Source of the DNA: JBFWWP01 sp050246115
Lineage (GTDB): Bacteria; Planctomycetota; UBA8108; UBA1146; JAJFFE01
Reading direction: 5' to 3'
Length of the DNA: 64,000 nucleotides
NCBI GenBank assembly: GCA_050246115.1
Contig: JBFWWP010000009.1
Location: forward strand, 62,001 to 126,000
This document shows positions 60,939-64,000 of this stretch, piece after piece. Under the pieces are notes generated by a model that was given only the letters and a program-made list of their open reading frames with translations, was not told the origin of the DNA and did not search any database. Position 1 is the first letter of the stretch. Each line of letters starts with the position of its first letter. A program made the position numbers and the translations under genes.

Positions 60939-62438
60939 CTAGCCGGTCACGTCGATCGTGTAGCCGGCGGGCGCAGCGAAAGCGGCTTCCGCCTTCAGGT
61001 CCGCACGGGTCAGTGGGTGCTCATCGAGCCAACCCGTCGGAGTTCTGAGACGAACGGTGTTCTTCTCGACCTCGATGCCGATGGGCGGCAACGTCCTGCC
61101 CGCGTGACTGCGATTGAGCAGTACCGCGAGGCGCAGCAGGATGCAAAGACGCAACGCCTGCTTGGGCCGAACGTGCGGCAGGTCAGCGAAGATCCGCGTC
61201 GGGATGCGCGAGCGCTGCGATCTCACCAGCGCCGCCATGATCCGTTGTTCGTCGTTCGAGAAGCCGGGCATGTCCGAGTTGGCAATGAGGAACTCCCCGT
61301 GCTTGTGAAACCCGTTGTGGGAAATCGCCAGGCCAATCTCGTGCAAACGCGCGGCCCAGCCCAAGAGCCTGCGCAGTCCATGAGGCTCATCCAGTCGCCA
61401 TGCCTGCGCCTGGCCGAGGAATCCCAGAGCGGTACGCTCGACCCGCCGCGCCTTCGCGTCGTCGACGTGGTAGCGCTGCATGAAGTTCCGCACGGTGCGC
61501 TCGCGCACGTCTTCATGCCGGAAACGACCGAAGAGGTCGAACAGGAGCCCCTCGCGCAGACCTCCGGGCGCGGTCGTCATGTGGGTGAGCTCGAAGGTCT
61601 CGAAGACTGCGGTCAGGATCGCGAGGCCCCCGGGCAGCACGGCCTTGCGGTCGGTTCCGAGGCCCGGGAGGTCGACGGCCTCGGCTCGCCCCACAGCGAG
61701 CAGTGCCTTTCGGAGTCGACGCAGCCCATCGAGGGTAATGCCATCGGTTGCCCACCCCGACTCGCGTAAGATCGAACGCACGGCGTGCGCCGTCCCCGAC
61801 GCCCCGAGACAGAGGTCCCACTCGAAGGGCTCTACCCAGTCTCCGGCGTCCGGTAGCTCGAGCCGCGCGGCGATCACTGCACGGTCGAAGGCGTCACGCT
61901 CGATGAGTCCCTGCGGGAAGAACTCCTGGCTGTAGCGCACACAACCGAGCTCGCGACTCTCGGCGCGAATCACGTCGAAACCTTCCCCCAGAATGCACTC
62001 GGTGCTCCCACCTCCTATGTCGATGACGAGGCGTCGTGCGGGCTCTGGGGGTACGTTGTGAGCGACGCCCAGGTAAACCAGTCGCGCCTCCTCCTGGCCC
62101 GACACGACCTCGATCGGGTGTCCGAGCACCTCCTCGGCGCGACGCAGGAACTGGCGCACATTCGAGGCACGTCGAAAGGTGCTGGTCCCGACCGCGCGCA
62201 CGCAGTCCTCCGGCAAGCCGCGAAGGCGCTCGCGAAAGCGCCCCAGGCACTCGAGCCCACGCTGTTGCGCCTGCTCGTCGATCTCACCCTCGGGATCCAA
62301 GCCCCCCGCAATCCGCACGCGCTCGCGCAAGCGGTCCTGGGTTCGAAGCTCGCCGTTGATGACGCGCCCGACGATCATGTGGAAACTGTTCGAACCGAGG
62401 TCGACCGCGGCAACCGCCTCTGGACTCTGGGTAGGCAA
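60939..62438 (-). CDS. ppx: Exopolyphosphatase / pppGpp phosphohydrolase family
   Basis: A 499-residue Ppx/GppA phosphatase, hydrolysing polyphosphate ends or pppGpp. The actin-like ATPase fold is marked by AAVDLGSNSFHMIVG, RAVGTSTFRRASN, VVSGQEEARLVYLGV, VIDIGGGSTECIL and LGASGTAHAV. The C-terminal HD-like helical domain has RLHEIGLAISHNGFHKHGEF. TTG at 62438 follows AGGAAGGTG at seven bases and starts eleven residues before the AAVDLG motif; the frame runs on 168 codons further upstream but that part is non-coding. Near ppk1 and CHAD, so polyphosphate is the likely substrate. Confidence 0.95.
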   Translation of the reverse strand: MPTQSPEAVAAVDLGSNSFHMIVGRVINGELRTQDRLRERVRIAGGLDPEGEIDEQAQQRGLECLGRFRERLRGLPEDCVRAVGTSTFRRASNVRQFLRRAEEVLGHPIEVVSGQEEARLVYLGVAHNVPPEPARRLVIDIGGGSTECILGEGFDVIRAESRELGCVRYSQEFFPQGLIERDAFDRAVIAARLELPDAGDWVEPFEWDLCLGASGTAHAVRSILRESGWATDGITLDGLRRLRKALLAVGRAEAVDLPGLGTDRKAVLPGGLAILTAVFETFELTHMTTAPGGLREGLLFDLFGRFRHEDVRERTVRNFMQRYHVDDAKARRVERTALGFLGQAQAWRLDEPHGLRRLLGWAARLHEIGLAISHNGFHKHGEFLIANSDMPGFSNDEQRIMAALVRSQRSRIPTRIFADLPHVRPKQALRLCILLRLAVLLNRSHAGRTLPPIGIEVEKNTVRLRTPTGWLDEHPLTRADLKAEAAFAAPAGYTIDVTG

Positions 62439-62551
62439 GCGAGTGCACCTTCCTGGCGGGCTCACGGCGAACGAGCCAAACGGGCCTCGCTCGGCGAACG
62501 ACCGTCGACTCTCTGCAGCGAGAAATTGACCGGTGGCCACCCCCCCGCGCC

Positions 62552-62560
62552 TGCTATACT
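62552..62560 (+). promoter_or_regulatory. Extended -10 element TGC-TATACT, candidate promoter of CHAD gene
   Basis: TGCTATACT (TGn plus TATACT) lies 54 bp before the CHAD start. A TTGACC at 62526-62531 is 23 bp upstream, too far for a normal -35, so the extended -10 is likely to do the work. It is divergent from ppx. Confidence 0.5.
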
Positions 62561-62613
62561 GCGGGGCTGGATCAAGTTCATGGCGCGTCGACGAGCGCGA
62601 GGATTCTAGGGCG

Positions 62614-63843
62614 ATGCACACCAACTGGGAAGATCGAAGCACACGTCCGGCACCGGCTCCGGAGACGCGACGGTCTCGGGTTGGGCTGCGCGCGGTGACT
62701 CCGCAGAGCGCGCAGCCTCGTACGGACCAGCGAGAGCCGTCCGCCGGAGGGATGGGGGCAGGCGCGGACTCGGGGGGGTGCGATCCGCAAGTCCACGAGT
62801 CTCGCAGCAGCGAAGTGCGAGACGGCGGCGCCGATTGGCCGCACGCGTCGGAGACGTCGCGAGGCGTGCGGGCAGCCTTTGCGCGGGTGGTCCGCGAGGC
62901 TGTGAGTCTGCAGACTCGATCGCTGGGCCCGGCACGCGCCATTCACGAATTCCGAAAACGACTGCGGCAGGTGCGGGCACTGCTGCGGTTGTGTCGCGCA
63001 GATCTGATCGGCGATCGCTATCTCCAGATCGAAGCGCGTCTGCGTCACCTCGGGCGTAGGACGTCGGCGGTTCGCGACACCCGCGTTCTGCTGGATACGC
63101 TGTCGACCTTCAAGGGCCGCTCGCACGCGCGGACAGTGAATGCGGTTCGCGAAGAACTCATGCGTGAGGTGGCGGTGCTCGAACGCCGCGACGAAGAGGC
63201 CCGAGTCTTGGAGCGCGCGCAGGCAGAGCTGGCCGCGATCGGGGCGTGGATTCGAGTTTCGCTGCCAGCCGGTTTGGCGCGCGAGTTTCTGGCGCGAAGC
63301 TTGGCACACAGCATGGATCGAGTCCGGAGAGCCCGACGTCGCGCCAAGCGTGGAGACGGTGACCGCGCAATCCATCGTTGGCGAAAACGAACGAAGGAGC
63401 TCCGCTACCAACTCGAACTGCTCCCCGACCTACGACCCCGCAAGGCGAAGAAGGCGGCGGCGAAGCTCGACCAACTTGCGCAGGCCATTGGCGGCACAAC
63501 GGACTTGGTCATGCTCTGCGAGTACATCGACTCGAAAGCCGCGGAACTGGCCCCGTTCGAGCCTGGACGACTGGTCGAGCGGGTGCGACGACGCATCGCC
63601 CGACGACTCGCGCGGATCCTTGACACCCATCGAGGAACCCTGGACCGAAAGCCGCGAGAGCTGGCCGCACGGGTGGTGGCGCCGGAGGGACCAACCGCCG
63701 TGGACCGCTGCGAGCCGCCGCCACCGGACGCGGTGGGAACTGGAGGAATCGCGACGCACGTCGCGCGCGGCACTCGTCCCCCGATGGAACGGCCCACGAA
63801 CCTGTCGCCGGAGTTGGGGAAGTGGCATGGACGACTACTATAG
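62614..63843 (+). CDS. CHAD-domain (polyphosphate-binding) protein
   Basis: A 409-residue protein. After a disordered, Arg/Pro/Ser-rich N-terminus (to about residue 85) come two CHAD helical repeats: AIHEFRKRLRQVRALLRLC with RHLGRRTSAVRDTRVLLDTL, and AIHRWRKRTKELRYQLELL with KLDQLAQAIGGTTDLVMLCE. The H-x-x-R-x-x-x-(K/R) helices bind polyphosphate; its place beside ppk1 and ppx supports this. ATG at 62614 follows GAGGA and AGGG. A Pro/Arg-rich C-terminal tail of about 80 residues follows. The stop overlaps the next gene by 17 bp. Confidence 0.93.
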   Translation: MHTNWEDRSTRPAPAPETRRSRVGLRAVTPQSAQPRTDQREPSAGGMGAGADSGGCDPQVHESRSSEVRDGGADWPHASETSRGVRAAFARVVREAVSLQTRSLGPARAIHEFRKRLRQVRALLRLCRADLIGDRYLQIEARLRHLGRRTSAVRDTRVLLDTLSTFKGRSHARTVNAVREELMREVAVLERRDEEARVLERAQAELAAIGAWIRVSLPAGLAREFLARSLAHSMDRVRRARRRAKRGDGDRAIHRWRKRTKELRYQLELLPDLRPRKAKKAAAKLDQLAQAIGGTTDLVMLCEYIDSKAAELAPFEPGRLVERVRRRIARRLARILDTHRGTLDRKPRELAARVVAPEGPTAVDRCEPPPPDAVGTGGIATHVARGTRPPMERPTNLSPELGKWHGRLL

Positions 63844-64000
63844 TCACCATGCCATCCGGGTTCCGCGGATCCCGATCACGTTGATCGGCTTCATGGGTTC
63901 GATGCCCGAGATCGTTGGATCCTCGATCTCCCAGTTCACTGGCGTTGGTTTCGTCGACGTGAACCGGGCGATCGAGCATCGTGTGGGGACCAGCATCGCG
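63827..64000 (+). CDS. Shikimate-kinase-like protein with degenerate P-loop, cut by window edge
   Basis: The first 58 codons only. ITLIGFMGS (residues 17-25) followed by a helix and FVDVNRAIEHRVGTSIA (42-58) is the opening of shikimate kinase-like proteins (GFMGSGKST ... FxDxDxxIExxxGxSI). Residues 26-28 read MPE where the family has GKS/T, so the ATP-binding glycine, lysine and serine are missing; D-x-D has become D-V-N. The fold is likely kept but phosphate transfer is not expected. It overlaps the CHAD gene by 17 bp, so the two are cotranscribed. Confidence 0.65.
   Translation, partial: MDDYYSHHAIRVPRIPITLIGFMGSMPEIVGSSISQFTGVGFVDVNRAIEHRVGTSIA

Noticed and set aside
62526..62560. Classical sigma70 promoter TTGACC/TATACT before the CHAD gene
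   Set aside because: The spacer is 23 bp, too long; only the extended -10 was kept.
62439..62942. 168-codon N-terminal extension of ppx
   Set aside because: No similarity to Ppx/GppA, overlaps the divergent CHAD gene and its promoter; TTG at 62438 has a good ribosome-binding site.

Overview
The window is dense, high-G+C chromosomal DNA from what looks like an aerobic Gram-negative bacterium with respiratory metabolism. Oxygen-dependent coproporphyrinogen oxidase (HemF), a complete sodium-pumping NADH:quinone reductase, a heptosyltransferase with LPS-kinase-like partners and many signal-peptide or lipoprotein genes support this. A stand-alone secreted dockerin-repeat protein, a Bdellovibrio-type histone and a degraded four-helix-bundle gene with an EYEYEY tail recall Planctomycetota and neighbouring deep lineages. 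That placement is an inference from gene content, not a measurement. No phage, insertion sequence, CRISPR array, rRNA or convincing tRNA was seen.

Layout. 1-5.6 kb (minus strand): two translationally coupled secreted amidohydrolases, hemF, a membrane protein with an HExxH motif, and lipB-lipA for lipoate synthesis. 6-10 kb: a methylmalonyl-CoA mutase small-subunit gene (mutA), then a LysR regulator divergent from a TauE/SafE exporter, with a palindrome between them. 10.3-13.1 kb: a three-gene, 4-bp-overlapping operon of two kinase-like proteins and a heptosyltransferase. 13.3-21 kb: a succinylglutamate desuccinylase/aspartoacylase homologue, a small P-loop ATPase, a glutamate-cysteine-ligase-like protein fused to CBS domains, a secreted DUF2314-like protein and a THUMP-like methyltransferase. 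21-30.5 kb: methylmalonyl-CoA mutase large subunit (mutB) coupled to a small lipoprotein, a HEAT-like secreted protein, the mutase chaperone meaB and the fused isobutyryl-CoA mutase icmF. With mutA this makes a B12-dependent acyl-CoA rearrangement district. 30.6 kb: a 63-residue histone. 31-37 kb: secreted and helical proteins of unknown role, an enoyl-CoA hydratase and gamma-glutamyltransferase. 37.3-41 kb: a hexanucleotide-repeat region carrying a gene relic, then a ribose-type ABC importer. 41.7-51.1 kb: nqrABCDEF with apbE, which flavinylates Nqr, next to a convergent fused flavoprotein/polyferredoxin whose FAD motifs appear in permuted order. 51.3-64 kb: a phosphate/polyphosphate district with phoB-phoR-phoU, sixA, ppk1, ppx and a polyphosphate-binding CHAD protein. 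It ends in a shikimate-kinase-like ORF with a ruined P-loop.

Three repeat families deserve attention. The first is a ~60-bp element found as an inverted pair at 24.0-24.2 kb and as a single copy at 60.9 kb, both directly at the stop codon of a minus-strand gene. The second is a 37-bp hairpin repeat at 33.0 and 58.4 kb. The third is the inverted (GTACTC)n/(GAGTAC)n arrays at 37.3-37.6 kb. Start codons were chosen by ribosome-binding sites, overlaps and family alignment. Several genes use GTG or TTG.
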